Positions 14,839-22,727 of a stretch of 22,942 nucleotides of DNA are shown in pieces. A model generated the notes under the pieces. The model saw only the letters and a list, made by a program, of their open reading frames with translations, made no database searches and was not told the DNA's origin. The position numbers and the translations under genes are program-made. Location of the stretch: assembly GCA_964633225.1 (NCBI GenBank), contig CAZWFQ010000057.1, forward strand, positions 1 to 22,942, in the 5' to 3' direction. Origin of the DNA: JAKQIM01 sp964633225 (lineage in GTDB: Bacteria > Chloroflexota > Anaerolineae > Anaerolineales > UBA4823). How positions within the stretch are numbered: the stretch's first letter is position 1; every line of letters begins with the position of its first letter.

Positions 14839-15333
14839 ATGTCCCATACGCCCCACATGGGTCGCCGCGAGTTTGTGCAGCTGGTGACGGGCTTTGTCGG
14901 CGCGGTGATGGGCGCGGTGATCGGGCTGCCAGCCATTGGCTACCTGATTTCGCCCGCCACCAAACGCCACGCATCAGAAGCCTGGATTCCCCTCGGCGCG
15001 CTAGAAAATTACCCCGTTGGTGTGCCCACATTGTTCAATTTCACCCGCAGCAAGGTCAACGGCTGGGAAAAGACCGTCAACAGTTACGGTGTCTTTGTCA
15101 TCCGCCATCCCGATGACAGCGTAACCGTGCTTTCAAATGTCTGCACCCACCTGGCCTGCCGGGTGAACTGGGAAGCCGAAAACCAGTGGTTCCTCTGCCC
15201 CTGCCACGATGCCCAGTTTGACATTCATGGAGAAGTCTTGGGGGGGCCCCCGCCGCGCCCGCTCGATGCGTATGCCAACGAGACGGTCAAGATCGAAGAT
15301 GGCAACCTGTTCATCTTCTTCAAGGAGGCTTAG
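14839..15333 (+). CDS. petA: Rieske iron-sulfur protein of a cytochrome bc complex
   Basis: This 164-aa protein carries the Rieske [2Fe-2S] cluster that takes an electron from quinol. Cluster ligands are in CTHLAC (Cys 102, His 104) and CPCHDAQF (Cys 120, His 123), with Cys 107 and Cys 122 placed for the stabilising disulfide. A twin-arginine motif GRREFVQL is followed by a hydrophobic segment (about 17-37), indicating Tat-dependent export with the segment kept as an anchor. The start at 14839 has AAGGAGG five bases upstream. An upstream in-frame start at 14755 lies in the promoter region and is rejected. The gene is followed by cytochrome b after two bases. The symbol petA/qcrA is assigned by role; the complex is intermediate between bc1 and b6f nomenclature. 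Confidence 0.93.
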   Translation: MSHTPHMGRREFVQLVTGFVGAVMGAVIGLPAIGYLISPATKRHASEAWIPLGALENYPVGVPTLFNFTRSKVNGWEKTVNSYGVFVIRHPDDSVTVLSNVCTHLACRVNWEAENQWFLCPCHDAQFDIHGEVLGGPPPRPLDAYANETVKIEDGNLFIFFKEA

Positions 15334-15335
15334 GG

Positions 15336-16001
15336 ATGAGTGCCTGGAAGAAACTTTTGGATTGGTTTGATGAGCGCCTGGGGCTGACCACCATCTACAG
15401 CACCGTGCTGGACCGCAAAGTGCCCAAGGTCAACTGGTGGTTCACCCTGGGCAGCGCCAGCATGGTGCTCTTCCTGCTGCAGGGCGTCACCGGTGTGATG
15501 CTGACCGTCTATTACGTACCCTCGCCCGACCATGCCTACGATAGCATCAACTATATAATGAATGAGGTGGCCTTCGGCTGGCTGATCCGCGGCATCCACC
15601 ATTGGGGCGCCAGCCTGATGGTGCTGGTGGTCTTTGCCCACATGCTGCGCACCTTCTACTTTGGGGCCTTCAAGTACCCGCGCGAGCTCACCTGGATCAC
15701 GGGTTCCTTCTTGCTCTTGTGCACGGTGGGCATGGGCTTCACCGGCTACCTGCTGCCCTGGAACCAGCGCGCCTTTTGGGCCACCACGGTCGGCACTTCC
15801 ATTGCCGGGGCGGTGCCCTTCATCGGCGAGTTCGTCAACGAGGTGCTGCGCGGCGGCACCGATCTCAGCGCCGTGACCCTGGCGCGCTTCTTCTCGGTGC
15901 ATATCTGGTGGCTGCCGGCTGCCATCTTTGCCCTGATCGGCGTGCACATGTACATGATCATCCGCCTGGGCATCTCATCTGTGCCTACCAAAGAGGACTA
16001 G
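15336..16001 (+). CDS. petB: Cytochrome b, N-terminal (b6-like) subunit
   Basis: This 221-aa protein holds the two b hemes. The His pairs are His 88/His 102 (RGIHHWGA, FAHMLRTF) and His 189/His 204 (FSVHIWWLP, GVHMYM). There are 13 residues between the first pair and 14 between the second; the 14-residue spacing is the b6-type rather than mitochondrial bc1-type. The cysteine that attaches the extra heme c in true cytochrome b6 appears to be replaced by Thr (NWWFTLG). The Qo-site segment GFTGYLLPWNQ is present. The length fits a split cytochrome b whose last helices are in the next gene. AAGGAGG inside the end of the Rieske gene lies seven bases before the ATG. Four core transmembrane helices are evident. 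Confidence 0.95.
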   Translation: MSAWKKLLDWFDERLGLTTIYSTVLDRKVPKVNWWFTLGSASMVLFLLQGVTGVMLTVYYVPSPDHAYDSINYIMNEVAFGWLIRGIHHWGASLMVLVVFAHMLRTFYFGAFKYPRELTWITGSFLLLCTVGMGFTGYLLPWNQRAFWATTVGTSIAGAVPFIGEFVNEVLRGGTDLSAVTLARFFSVHIWWLPAAIFALIGVHMYMIIRLGISSVPTKED

Positions 16002-16013
16002 AGGAGCGCGGCG

Positions 16014-17372
16014 ATGAATGCAGAGCAAAAGAAACAATATAAAGAAAAATACGCCAACGCCAAGCAGCATGGGGTCAAGTTTTGGCCCGATATTATCTAC
16101 AAAGACCTGCTGGTCTCCTTTGCCATCTTCATCTTGCTGGTGGGGCTGGCAACCTTCTTGGGGGTAGCCGGCGAACCCAAAGCAGACCCCTCCGATTCAT
16201 CCTACGTGCCAAGGCCAGAATGGTACTTCCTCTTCCTGTTCAAATTCCTGGCCATTTACGGGCAGATCCCCTGGCTGGGCAAGATCGAATGGCTGGCGGC
16301 AACCGTGGTGCCGGGCCTGGGCGTGCTGGCGCTCTTCCTGGTGCCTTTCATTGACCGCTCGCCCTACCGCCACTTCAGCAAGCGCGGCGCAGCCCTGGCC
16401 TTTATGACCATCCTGGTAGTGACCATGGTCGGCCTGACCCTCATCGCCAACATCCCCACCACCGAGCTGAGCGCCTTGCAGTTCATCTCGGGCCTGGTGC
16501 TGCCGGCCCTGGGCATGGCGGCGGCCCTGGTCATCCCCCTGCTGATCAAGAAAGATACCAACCGTGTGCTGGCCTGGATGACCGGCCTCACCTCCGCCCT
16601 GATCCTGGGATTGGCGGTGGCGGTGCTGGTGCTGGCGCCCCCGGCCGCGGCCGCCGAAGAGGCGGTGGTGGCAGCCACCCTGCCCGAGCAGATCCTGGCG
16701 GGGCAAGACTTATACTCAGTGCACTGCGTGGAATGCCACGGCGCCGAAGGTGAGGGCGGCGAGATCAAGGGCGTAGAAGGCTTAGAAGGGGTGACCCTGG
16801 ACCCCATCAACGCCCGCGATGTGATGTACACCTTCACCGATGAGACGCTTTACAACATCATCGCCTACGGGCAGCCTGACCTGGGCATGACGCCCTTTGG
16901 CCTGGCTTACGGCGGCACGCTGGGCCCCGGCGAGATGGAAAACATGGTCACCTTCATGCGCTACACCTGGGATGACCGGGCTGAGCTGCCCGCTGAAGTG
17001 ACGGCTGCCAGCGCCATGCCCACCCTGGCAGAGAGCGAGACGCCGTCTTACGATGTGCACATCCAGCCCATCATCAAGCGCTACTGCATCTCTTGCCACC
17101 GCGAGGGCAAGACCAATAACAACTACATTATGGATACCTATGCCAATGTGATCAACGGCGGCGACAACGCCCCCAACCTGATCCCCGGCGACCTGACCTG
17201 CAACACCATCCGCATGTTGAACCGCGAAGACCTGGGCGATATCGGCAGCGCCATGCCGCCCACCAAGGCCCTTAAGGCCGAGCTGGTAGACGTGTGGGTG
17301 CGCTGGGTGCTGGCGGGTATGCCCGAAACCGCCGAAGATGCCGCTGCCGCCACCCCCGTTATCGCTCCTTAA
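16014..17372 (+). CDS. Cytochrome b subunit IV fused to two cytochrome c domains
   Basis: This 452-aa protein begins with a subunit IV-like domain that completes the quinol-oxidising site: VPRPEWYFLFLFKFL carries the PEWY motif at 68-71. Additional membrane helices lie at about 92-112, 126-146, 155-178 and 186-208. After an Ala-rich linker, two c-type heme sites follow: CVECH (Cys 238, Cys 241, His 242), with Met 292 as likely sixth ligand (LGMTPF), and CISCH (Cys 358, Cys 361, His 362), with Met 414 in SAMPPTK. The c domains would face the outside and replace a separate cytochrome c1. The gene starts 12 bases after cytochrome b with GAGGAG upstream, and is followed by a hairpin terminator. 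Fusions of subunit IV with c domains are known in several bacterial phyla. The electron acceptor is not visible in the window. Confidence 0.93.
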   Translation: MNAEQKKQYKEKYANAKQHGVKFWPDIIYKDLLVSFAIFILLVGLATFLGVAGEPKADPSDSSYVPRPEWYFLFLFKFLAIYGQIPWLGKIEWLAATVVPGLGVLALFLVPFIDRSPYRHFSKRGAALAFMTILVVTMVGLTLIANIPTTELSALQFISGLVLPALGMAAALVIPLLIKKDTNRVLAWMTGLTSALILGLAVAVLVLAPPAAAAEEAVVAATLPEQILAGQDLYSVHCVECHGAEGEGGEIKGVEGLEGVTLDPINARDVMYTFTDETLYNIIAYGQPDLGMTPFGLAYGGTLGPGEMENMVTFMRYTWDDRAELPAEVTAASAMPTLAESETPSYDVHIQPIIKRYCISCHREGKTNNNYIMDTYANVINGGDNAPNLIPGDLTCNTIRMLNREDLGDIGSAMPPTKALKAELVDVWVRWVLAGMPETAEDAAAATPVIAP

Positions 17373-17380
17373 AACGGGGC

Positions 17381-17421
17381 TTGGGTAGCGATGCCCCATC
17401 CCTGGGGGCATCGCTACCCAA
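17381..17421 (+). terminator. Hairpin terminator between the bc operon and purA
   Basis: A perfect 17-bp stem TTGGGTAGCGATGCCCC / GGGGCATCGCTACCCAA encloses a 7-base loop and lies between two convergent genes. On the plus strand it is followed by AAAAATTTTC, and on the minus strand by GCCCCGTTTT. It is probably bidirectional. Confidence 0.8.
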
Positions 17422-17432
17422 AAAATTTTCTT

Positions 17433-18743
17433 CTATCGGGGAACCGGGATGATCGCTTCGCGCTCAGGCCCGGTGGAGACCATGCTCACCGGCGTCTCAA
17501 TCAGTTGTTCCACCTTGCGCACATAGGCCTGGGCCAGCTTGGGCAGTTGGTCGAAGGCGCGGAGTTCCTTGGTGGATTCCATCCAGCCTTCTACCTCAAT
17601 ATACTCGGGCTCTTGGGCTTCCAGCCAGCGGGCGTCGCCTTCCCAATAGTGCGCCAGGCGCACCTCGCTGCCCGGCTGATCAGATTGGCAGTGCCCCTTG
17701 GGGCAGTAGCCCACGCCGATCTTGATCTTGGGCATGCCATCGAGCACATCCAGCTTGGTCAGGGCCACCTCGGTCATGCCGCTGAGCTGGGCCGTGAAGC
17801 GCACCAGCTCGGCGTCGAACCAGCCGCAGCGCCGCGGCCGCCCGGTGACGGTGCCGAACTCGGCCCCCGCCTGGCGCAGGGCCTCGCCGTCTTCGTCCAG
17901 CAGCTCGGTGGGGAAGGGCCCGGCCCCCACCCGCGTGGTGTAAGCCTTGGTCACGCCAATGACGCGCCCCACCCAGCGCGGCGCAATCCCCAACCCGCCC
18001 GCCGCGCCGCCCGCAATGGTGGTGGAGGCGGTGCAGAAGGGGTAGGTGCCCCAGTCGTTATCCAGCAGCGAGCCCTGGGCGGCTTCAAGGATGATGCGGG
18101 CGTCTTTGCGCAGGGCCTCTTGCACCAGGCCAAAAGGCTCGCGCACCATCTCTTTGACCTGGGCGAACTGGGCCTGCTTTTCTTGTATGATGTTTTGCAA
18201 ATCTAACTCATCAATGTTAAATAATTTGAATAACGCGTTCTTGACCTTCAACTGCACCGCCAGCTTCTCAGCCAGCACCGCCTCATCTGCCAGGTCTGCC
18301 AGGCGGATGCCGTTGTAGCTCACCTTATCGGCATACACCGGGCCCATGCCGCGCCCGGTGGTGCCGGTGCTGGCCGCGCCCTTGGCCCGCTCGTAAATCC
18401 CCTCCACCAGCGGGTGGTACGGCATCACCACGTGGCAGCGCGGCGAGACCCACAGCCGGCCTGCCAGGTTGATGCCCGCCTTTTGGATCGTCTCGATCTC
18501 GTTGATCAAAGTGGCCAGGTTCACCACCACTCCCGGCCCAATCACACACATGGTGCGCGGGTTCGAGAAGCCGTTGGGCGTCAGGCGCAGCTTGAAGGTG
18601 CCGTATTGGTTGATCACGGTGTGCCCGGCGTTGTCGCCGCCGTTGAAGCGGCCCACGATATCTGCCTCTTGCGAGAGCAGGTCCACGATCTTACCCTTGG
18701 CCTCATCGCCCCACTGCGCCCCAATCACTACGGTTACGCTCAT
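17433..18743 (-). CDS. purA: Adenylosuccinate synthetase
   Basis: This 436-aa enzyme joins IMP and aspartate using GTP, the first committed step to AMP. Family motifs are in order: GAQWGDEAKGKIVDLL (P-loop, residues 8-23), FNGGDNAGHTV with the catalytic His, TTGRGMGPVYADK, QGSLLDNDWGTYPFCTAS, GVTKAYTTRVGAGPFPTE and TGRPRRCGWFD. The P-loop reads GDEAKGK rather than the commoner GDEGKGK, a mild substitution. Length is normal. GGAGG lies six bases upstream of the ATG. The gene is transcribed alone, convergent with the bc operon and divergent from the sigma factor gene. Confidence 0.97.
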   Translation of the reverse strand: MSVTVVIGAQWGDEAKGKIVDLLSQEADIVGRFNGGDNAGHTVINQYGTFKLRLTPNGFSNPRTMCVIGPGVVVNLATLINEIETIQKAGINLAGRLWVSPRCHVVMPYHPLVEGIYERAKGAASTGTTGRGMGPVYADKVSYNGIRLADLADEAVLAEKLAVQLKVKNALFKLFNIDELDLQNIIQEKQAQFAQVKEMVREPFGLVQEALRKDARIILEAAQGSLLDNDWGTYPFCTASTTIAGGAAGGLGIAPRWVGRVIGVTKAYTTRVGAGPFPTELLDEDGEALRQAGAEFGTVTGRPRRCGWFDAELVRFTAQLSGMTEVALTKLDVLDGMPKIKIGVGYCPKGHCQSDQPGSEVRLAHYWEGDARWLEAQEPEYIEVEGWMESTKELRAFDQLPKLAQAYVRKVEQLIETPVSMVSTGPEREAIIPVPR

Positions 18744-18774
18744 ATTCAGCCTCCTGCTCTTATTTTACCCTGGA

Positions 18775-18793
18775 TTAGGGCGAAAATCCCTAA
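18775..18793. repeat. Small inverted repeat in the purA / sigma factor spacer
   Basis: TTAGGG and CCCTAA form a 6-bp dyad with a 7-base spacer, located between the divergent starts of purA (18743) and the sigma factor (18861). It could be an operator, but it is short and nothing else supports a function. Confidence 0.3.
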
Positions 18794-18860
18794 AAGCATC
18801 TCTTTTCGAATAAAATAGACCCAGGCCTCGTATTACATGTAGTTGAAAGGAAACGCAGGC

Positions 18861-19433
18861 GTGATACAACCCGCCGGCAGCACCGCTGCCAGCACCATCC
18901 AGGAACAAGAAACCATTGCCCTTGCCCGCCAGGGTGACCGGCAGGCCTTTGGCATGCTGGCGGCGCGCTACCAGGCCGCTGTGGTCAACGTGGTCTACCG
19001 CATGTGCGGCGACCTGGCCCTGGCTGAGGAATCGGCCCAAGAGGCTTTCATCAAAGCCTGGCTGCACCTGGCCTCTTACCGCCCGCAGTTTTCCTTTCGC
19101 AGTTGGCTCTACCGCATTGCCATCAACACCGCCCTGGATGTGCTGCGCAAGCGGCCTACCGATCTGGCTCTGGATGACCTGGCGCTGGCTTCGACCGTAG
19201 AAGGACCTGAAGCGGCCCTGGAGCGGCGCGAGCGGGTTGGCCAGGTGCGCCAGGCAGTGCTGGCTTTGCCAGCCGCCAGCCGGGCAGCCCTGGTGCTGCG
19301 GGAGTATGAGGGCCTATCGTATCAAGAGATCGCCGCGGCCCTGGATGTGCCGCTGGGAACGGTCATGTCACGTTTGAATTATGCTCGCAGCCAACTGCGC
19401 ACTGCGCTGGCGGCTTACCTGGAGGAAGTATGA
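18861..19433 (+). CDS. ECF-type RNA polymerase sigma factor
   Basis: This protein of about 190 aa contains region sigma-2 (residues about 22-95: FGMLAARYQAAVVNVVYRMCG, AEESAQEAFIKAWLHL, FRSWLYRIAINTALDVLRK). Region sigma-4 lies at about 135-185 (LPAASRAALVLREYEGLSYQEIAAALDVPLGTVMSRLNYAR, including the helix-turn-helix). This is the standard extracytoplasmic-function layout. The GTG at 18861 is the chosen start, with AAAGGA nine bases upstream. The TTG at 18843 would place that sequence inside the gene. The stop overlaps the anti-sigma start (ATGA), so the two are coupled. The stimulus is unknown, and no autoregulated ECF promoter could be identified with confidence upstream. Confidence 0.95.
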   Translation: MIQPAGSTAASTIQEQETIALARQGDRQAFGMLAARYQAAVVNVVYRMCGDLALAEESAQEAFIKAWLHLASYRPQFSFRSWLYRIAINTALDVLRKRPTDLALDDLALASTVEGPEAALERRERVGQVRQAVLALPAASRAALVLREYEGLSYQEIAAALDVPLGTVMSRLNYARSQLRTALAAYLEEV

Positions 19434-20035
19434 CGAGGCACATGTTGGAATGGTTGGGTGCGTACCTGGATGGGGAACTGTCCTCGCCGCGCCGCCAGGC
19501 GCTCGAAGCGCACCTGGAAGAATGCCCCGCCTGCTGCGCCGAGCTGCAAGCCCTGCGCAGCCTCTCAGCCCTGGTGCAGCTTGAGCCAGCCCCCACCCCC
19601 AGCCTGAGCGGGGCGCGCTTTGCGGCCCAGGTGGGGTTACGCCTGCCGCGCCGCACACCCCAGCCTGCCTGGCAGGGTGCGCTGCGCCTGGGCTGGTTGG
19701 CCTTGCCGGGTGTGGTGCTGGTGGGCTGGGCCTTTGTCCAGGTTTTGGGCCTGGTGGCTGGGCCGGTGATGCTGGCCCTGCAGGCCGGCCTGGGCGGCTC
19801 AACCTTCAACCAGGCGTTGGCGGCCCCCTCGCCCCTCACCACCCTGGGGGGCATGTTTGGCCTGGCTGGCGGGGGCGGGCTGGGTGGCGCAAGTTGGCTG
19901 GATGGTTTGCTGCTCTTGTGGGCCCTGCAGGGTGGGGCCATGCTGGTGGTAAGCCTGTTATTGTGGGGTTGGCTGGCAAGCTGGTGGGCCAGCCGCCGAG
20001 AACAAGTTGATCATAACCATAGGAGGTTATTGTGA
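19430..20035 (+). CDS. Zinc-finger anti-sigma factor, membrane bound
   Basis: This 201-aa protein starts with a zinc-binding anti-sigma domain, with the HxxxCxxC motif in AHLEECPACC (His 28, Cys 32, Cys 35). It continues into hydrophobic segments at about 86-118 and 156-186. The first domain would hold the sigma factor in the cytoplasm, and the membrane part would sense or transmit the signal. The start overlaps the sigma factor stop by four bases, with GGAGG five bases upstream. The C-terminal stop overlaps the next gene in the same way (GTGA). The linker between the hydrophobic segments is rich in Gly, Ala and Leu and has no recognised domain. Confidence 0.9.
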   Translation: MTRHMLEWLGAYLDGELSSPRRQALEAHLEECPACCAELQALRSLSALVQLEPAPTPSLSGARFAAQVGLRLPRRTPQPAWQGALRLGWLALPGVVLVGWAFVQVLGLVAGPVMLALQAGLGGSTFNQALAAPSPLTTLGGMFGLAGGGGLGGASWLDGLLLLWALQGGAMLVVSLLLWGWLASWWASRREQVDHNHRRLL

Positions 20036-21182
20036 ACCATACGAAGATTTTGAAACGTGCCCTTGAGATCACCATGAATTATCGCGTCTTGTGGGTCTTT
20101 GGCATCATCCTGGCGCTGACCGCTGGTGGTGTTGGCGGCAGCAGCGGCGGTGGCGGCAGCGGCGGTGGCAGCCACGGCGGCGGTGGCCCCGGGGTGGGGC
20201 CGGGTTGGCCCGGCAGCCTCTCGCAAGAGACTATCACCGGCCTGATCATCGCCGGGGTGGTGCTGTTGATCGTCATCCTGCTGCTGGTGGNNNNNNNNNN
20301 NNNNNNNNNNNNNNNNNNNNNNNNNNNNNNNNNNNNNNNNNNNNNNNNNNNNNNNNNNNNNNNNNNNNNNNNNNNNNNNNNNNNNNNNNNACCGGCCTGA
20401 TCATCGCCGGGGTGGTGCTGTTGATCGTCATCCTGCTGCTGGTGGCGGCGAGCACCGTGGCCCGCTACGTGGCTGAGACCTCGATCATCAAGATGGTGGA
20501 CCGCTACGAAGACAGCGGCGAGCAGATCAGCCTGCGGGAGGGCTTCCGCCTGGGCTGGTCGCGCACCTCGTGGCGCCTCTTCTTGCTCGACCTGCTGGTC
20601 TTCCTGCCGTTCACCCTGGCGGTCTTGCTGCTGCTCGCCATCGCCGCCTTGCCCCTGCTGGTCTGGTTCGTCCAGAACGATGCCTTGCGCGTCATCGGCT
20701 CACTGGCTTCAGCTGGCCTGATGATGACGGTCATCTTGCTGGCGGTGTTGGTGGGCGTGGTGCTGAATGTGCTGGTGTACTTCTTCCGCCGCGCCCTGGT
20801 GCTCGAAGACCTGGGTGCTGTGGCTGCCCTGCGCCGCGGTTGGGCCCTGGTGCGCCGCCGCCCTGGCGACGTGACCATCATGGCCCTGATCATCTATGCC
20901 ATGGGCCTGGTCTTCACCATCGTCACCCTGCCGGTGGGGCTGCTCTTGATGGTGGCGGGGGCTGTCATCGCCGGTCTGCCGGGCCTGCTGGTGGGTTCGT
21001 TGGTGGCGCTCTTTGCCTCCCCAGTCACCGGCATCATCGTGGGCCTGGTGGTGGGGCTGCCGCTCTTCATCCTTGTCCTGACCATCCCCCTGGCCTTCAT
21101 CGGCGGCCTGTGGCAGACTTACATCTCCTCCGCCTGGACTTTGACCTACCGTGAGTTGGTGGCGTTGGAGAACGTCGAGTAA
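20032..21182 (+). CDS. Polytopic membrane protein of the sigma/anti-sigma operon, interrupted by an artefactual N gap
   Basis: The gene starts at GTG 20032 (AGGAGG five bases upstream), overlapping the anti-sigma stop. It reads MNHTKILKRALEITMNYRVL, then a Gly/Ser-rich loop (GGSSGGGGSGGGSHGGGG), then a membrane helix that runs into the N run. The same helix is repeated after the N run, and the frame then continues to the stop at 21182. Removing the N run plus one copy of the 55-base repeat restores a single frame of 331 aa. The protein has about six hydrophobic segments and a cytoplasmic-looking motif RRALVLEDLGAVAALRRGWALVRRRP. This layout resembles DUF-type integral membrane proteins of unknown function. 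Gene order suggests it is part of, or a target of, the sigma factor circuit. Confidence 0.8.
20236..20445. repeat. 55-base exact direct repeat flanking a 100-N gap
   Basis: Bases 20236-20290 and 20391-20445 are identical over all 55 positions. The first copy ends at the base before the N run and the second begins at the base after it. This is the signature of two neighbouring assembly-graph contigs sharing a k-mer-length overlap, joined by a scaffolder without merging. A k of 55 is a common setting. It is not a biological duplication. Confidence 0.93.
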
Positions 21183-21209
21183 ATTTCATATCCATCACGA
21201 AAAAGCGGC

Positions 21210-21244
21210 GCCTCGCCTCAAGAAGCCAAATCTTGGGGCGAGGC
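21210..21244 (+). terminator. Hairpin terminator after the sigma factor operon
   Basis: GCCTCGCCTCAAGA pairs with TCTTGGGGCGAGGC across a 7-base loop (14 pairs, one G-U). An A tract precedes it (AAAAAGCG) and TTCGTTGTC follows. It lies 27 bases beyond the stop at 21182. Confidence 0.7.
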
Positions 21245-21256
21245 TTCGTTGTCGGA

Positions 21257-21318
21257 TCTCAAAGATAATGAGAGTGTCTCAAAGTTATTGGGAGTGGTCT
21301 CAAAGATAATGGGAGCAG
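21257..21318. repeat. Three tandem 20-21-base imperfect repeats
   Basis: The units read TCTCAAAGATAATGAGAGTG, TCTCAAAGTTATTGGGAGTG(G) and TCTCAAAGATAATGGGAG(CAG). The first eight bases are invariant. The array begins 13 bases after the terminator at 21210-21244. No transposase, replication or CRISPR gene is near. They may be protein-binding iterons or the multiple terminal repeats seen at IS21-type element ends. The following bases to 21609 are AT-richer and contain no convincing gene. Confidence 0.75.
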
Positions 21319-21609
21319 CCTAATTAGGGAGACGGTATCAAACCAGATAAAACTATAACAAGGCTGGAGAAGGTGAATTATAATAGGCGCAATCGATCTG
21401 GGATGAGCCTGTAGATTTATTCCACACCATCGATCTACTCGAAAAGCCCAGGCCAGTGGTGGGGCAGATAATATCTCGCACTCTGCATACTTAATGGTCA
21501 ATCATAGGCAGCCCAAGAGGGGGTAAGCGAAAAAAACCCAAAAGAGAAAGCCGTCAGACAACATCTACCATATCATTCTGTCAGCTTGCTGTTGAACCGG
21601 GAGGGTCGA
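21319..21609. other. Non-coding spacer, AT-richer than its surroundings
   Basis: No supported gene is seen in these 291 bases. A minus-strand frame (21259-21501) has a composition unlike the neighbours, and its C-terminus is simply the translated tandem repeat. A TATAAT string in GAATTATAATAGG near 21380 is a possible -10 box for the lipoprotein gene at 21610, but it lacks a good -35 partner and would give a leader of about 220 bases. Confidence 0.5.
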
Positions 21610-22107
21610 ATGCAAAAGAAGACACTGCTTTGGATCAGTCTAGCCGTGTCATTGCTGCTCGCCGCGGGCTGCTTCTGGGCAGGGCGTGCGATCTATTGTG
21701 GGTTCTACGAACGCTGCCCGGTGAGCGATTCATGGGAAGGAGATGGCATTCGCCTGACTCTGTGGTCACGGCGCGAGTGGTACGAGGCAGGTGAAACTGT
21801 AATCATCCGCGCCACCATCGAGAATATCTCGGACCAGACCATCACCCTGAAGGGCATGGGCGATGAGCCGGCTTTCGACATCGAATACCGCGACGAGAGC
21901 GGCGAATACGTCAGGTGGTCACAAAAGAACCCCGGGCTGGCTGCCAACAGCCTCACGCTCGAGCCAGGGGAGAAGTTCGAGGTGCAACTGACATATACCC
22001 CTCCGGAGGAGGATGCTTACAATATTAGGGCTTATGTTTGGACGAATAATGGGATGTCCAGAACTTCTCTGTCTCTGCCAATCGGCTATGGCGTTTACCG
22101 TTATTGA
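21610..22107 (+). CDS. Small lipoprotein with a BsuPI-like beta-sandwich
   Basis: This 165-aa protein has a type II signal peptide (MQKKTLLWISLAVSLLLAAG followed by Cys), so it is a predicted lipoprotein. The mature part, GIRLTLWSRREWYEAGETV, then IRATIENISDQTITL and later LEPGEKFEVQLTYTPPEE, looks like the immunoglobulin-like fold of the BsuPI (intracellular proteinase inhibitor) family. That family also occurs in secreted proteins of unknown role. The ATG at 21610 follows GGGAGGG closely. An upstream TTG (21586) would spoil the signal peptide. It precedes another small lipoprotein by 70 bases on the same strand. A protease-inhibitor function is not established. Confidence 0.75.
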   Translation: MQKKTLLWISLAVSLLLAAGCFWAGRAIYCGFYERCPVSDSWEGDGIRLTLWSRREWYEAGETVIIRATIENISDQTITLKGMGDEPAFDIEYRDESGEYVRWSQKNPGLAANSLTLEPGEKFEVQLTYTPPEEDAYNIRAYVWTNNGMSRTSLSLPIGYGVYRY

Positions 22108-22177
22108 GAACGCCTGAACCGTTGTTCTGTGCTTATCCGCTTTCTCGCGGAGGATTATTTTCACTTGGAGGAGAATT

Positions 22178-22693
22178 GTGATTAAAAAACCATTTCCCAC
22201 CCTCATTGCCTTGCTGTTCATAGTGTCAGTTGTTATTGCATTGACCGCCTGCACGCCGCCGCGTTTTCCATTGCAAATCACCGATCTTTCGGCAACGCCG
22301 GAGCCATTGGTTGGGCAGACGGTGACGCTGCACATCGAGATCATGTCCACCAAAGACGAGCCAAACACCACTATAGGGGTTTACCTGCCAGAAGCCGTCA
22401 AGCTGATGGATGGTGACCTCGTCTGGCAAGGCTCGTTGACCGCCAATCAGCCCCAGGTGCACGAGGTCTCGGTTTGTGTGCTCTTTGAGGGCGACTGGCG
22501 CGTGGAGGTGGAGGCGCGGTCATACCAATCCGAAAATGACTCTTATGGCGATCTCGAAACAATCCACTTCATCAGCACCACTACCAGCGGACACGCTGTC
22601 CCTGGGTCTAAATACCATTACACACAGGATCCAAACAGAACATCTCCATCTACTCCCTTGCCTGACGAGCCACCGCCGGATGTCTGCCCATAA
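22178..22693 (+). CDS. Small lipoprotein of unknown function
   Basis: This 171-aa protein has a lipoprotein signal peptide (IVSVVIALTAC lipobox, Cys near residue 25). The mature domain looks like a beta-sandwich (FPLQITDLSATPEPLVGQTV, then LHIEIMSTKDEP and DWRVEVEARS), similar in style to the preceding lipoprotein and possibly a distant paralogue. The last 35 residues are Pro/Ser/Thr-rich. The GTG start at 22178 has GGAGGAG a few bases upstream. The next gene begins 34 bases after the stop. It may act at the cell surface, but no substrate or partner is suggested. Confidence 0.75.
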   Translation: MIKKPFPTLIALLFIVSVVIALTACTPPRFPLQITDLSATPEPLVGQTVTLHIEIMSTKDEPNTTIGVYLPEAVKLMDGDLVWQGSLTANQPQVHEVSVCVLFEGDWRVEVEARSYQSENDSYGDLETIHFISTTTSGHAVPGSKYHYTQDPNRTSPSTPLPDEPPPDVCP

Positions 22694-22727
22694 AATCAAG
22701 CCAATCGTTCTTTTCAGGAGGACTACC

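Noticed and set aside
17433..18743. Altered PurA because its P-loop reads GDEAKGK
   Set aside because: Gly to Ala is a mild change and every other family motif is intact, so loss of function is not supported.
20236..20445. Biological duplication of a membrane helix
   Set aside because: The two copies are identical, exactly 55 bases and flush with the N run. This is explained by an unmerged assembly overlap.
21259..21501. 80-codon minus-strand open frame
   Set aside because: Its C-terminus is the translated tandem repeat, it lacks a ribosome binding site, and its composition is unlike the neighbouring genes.
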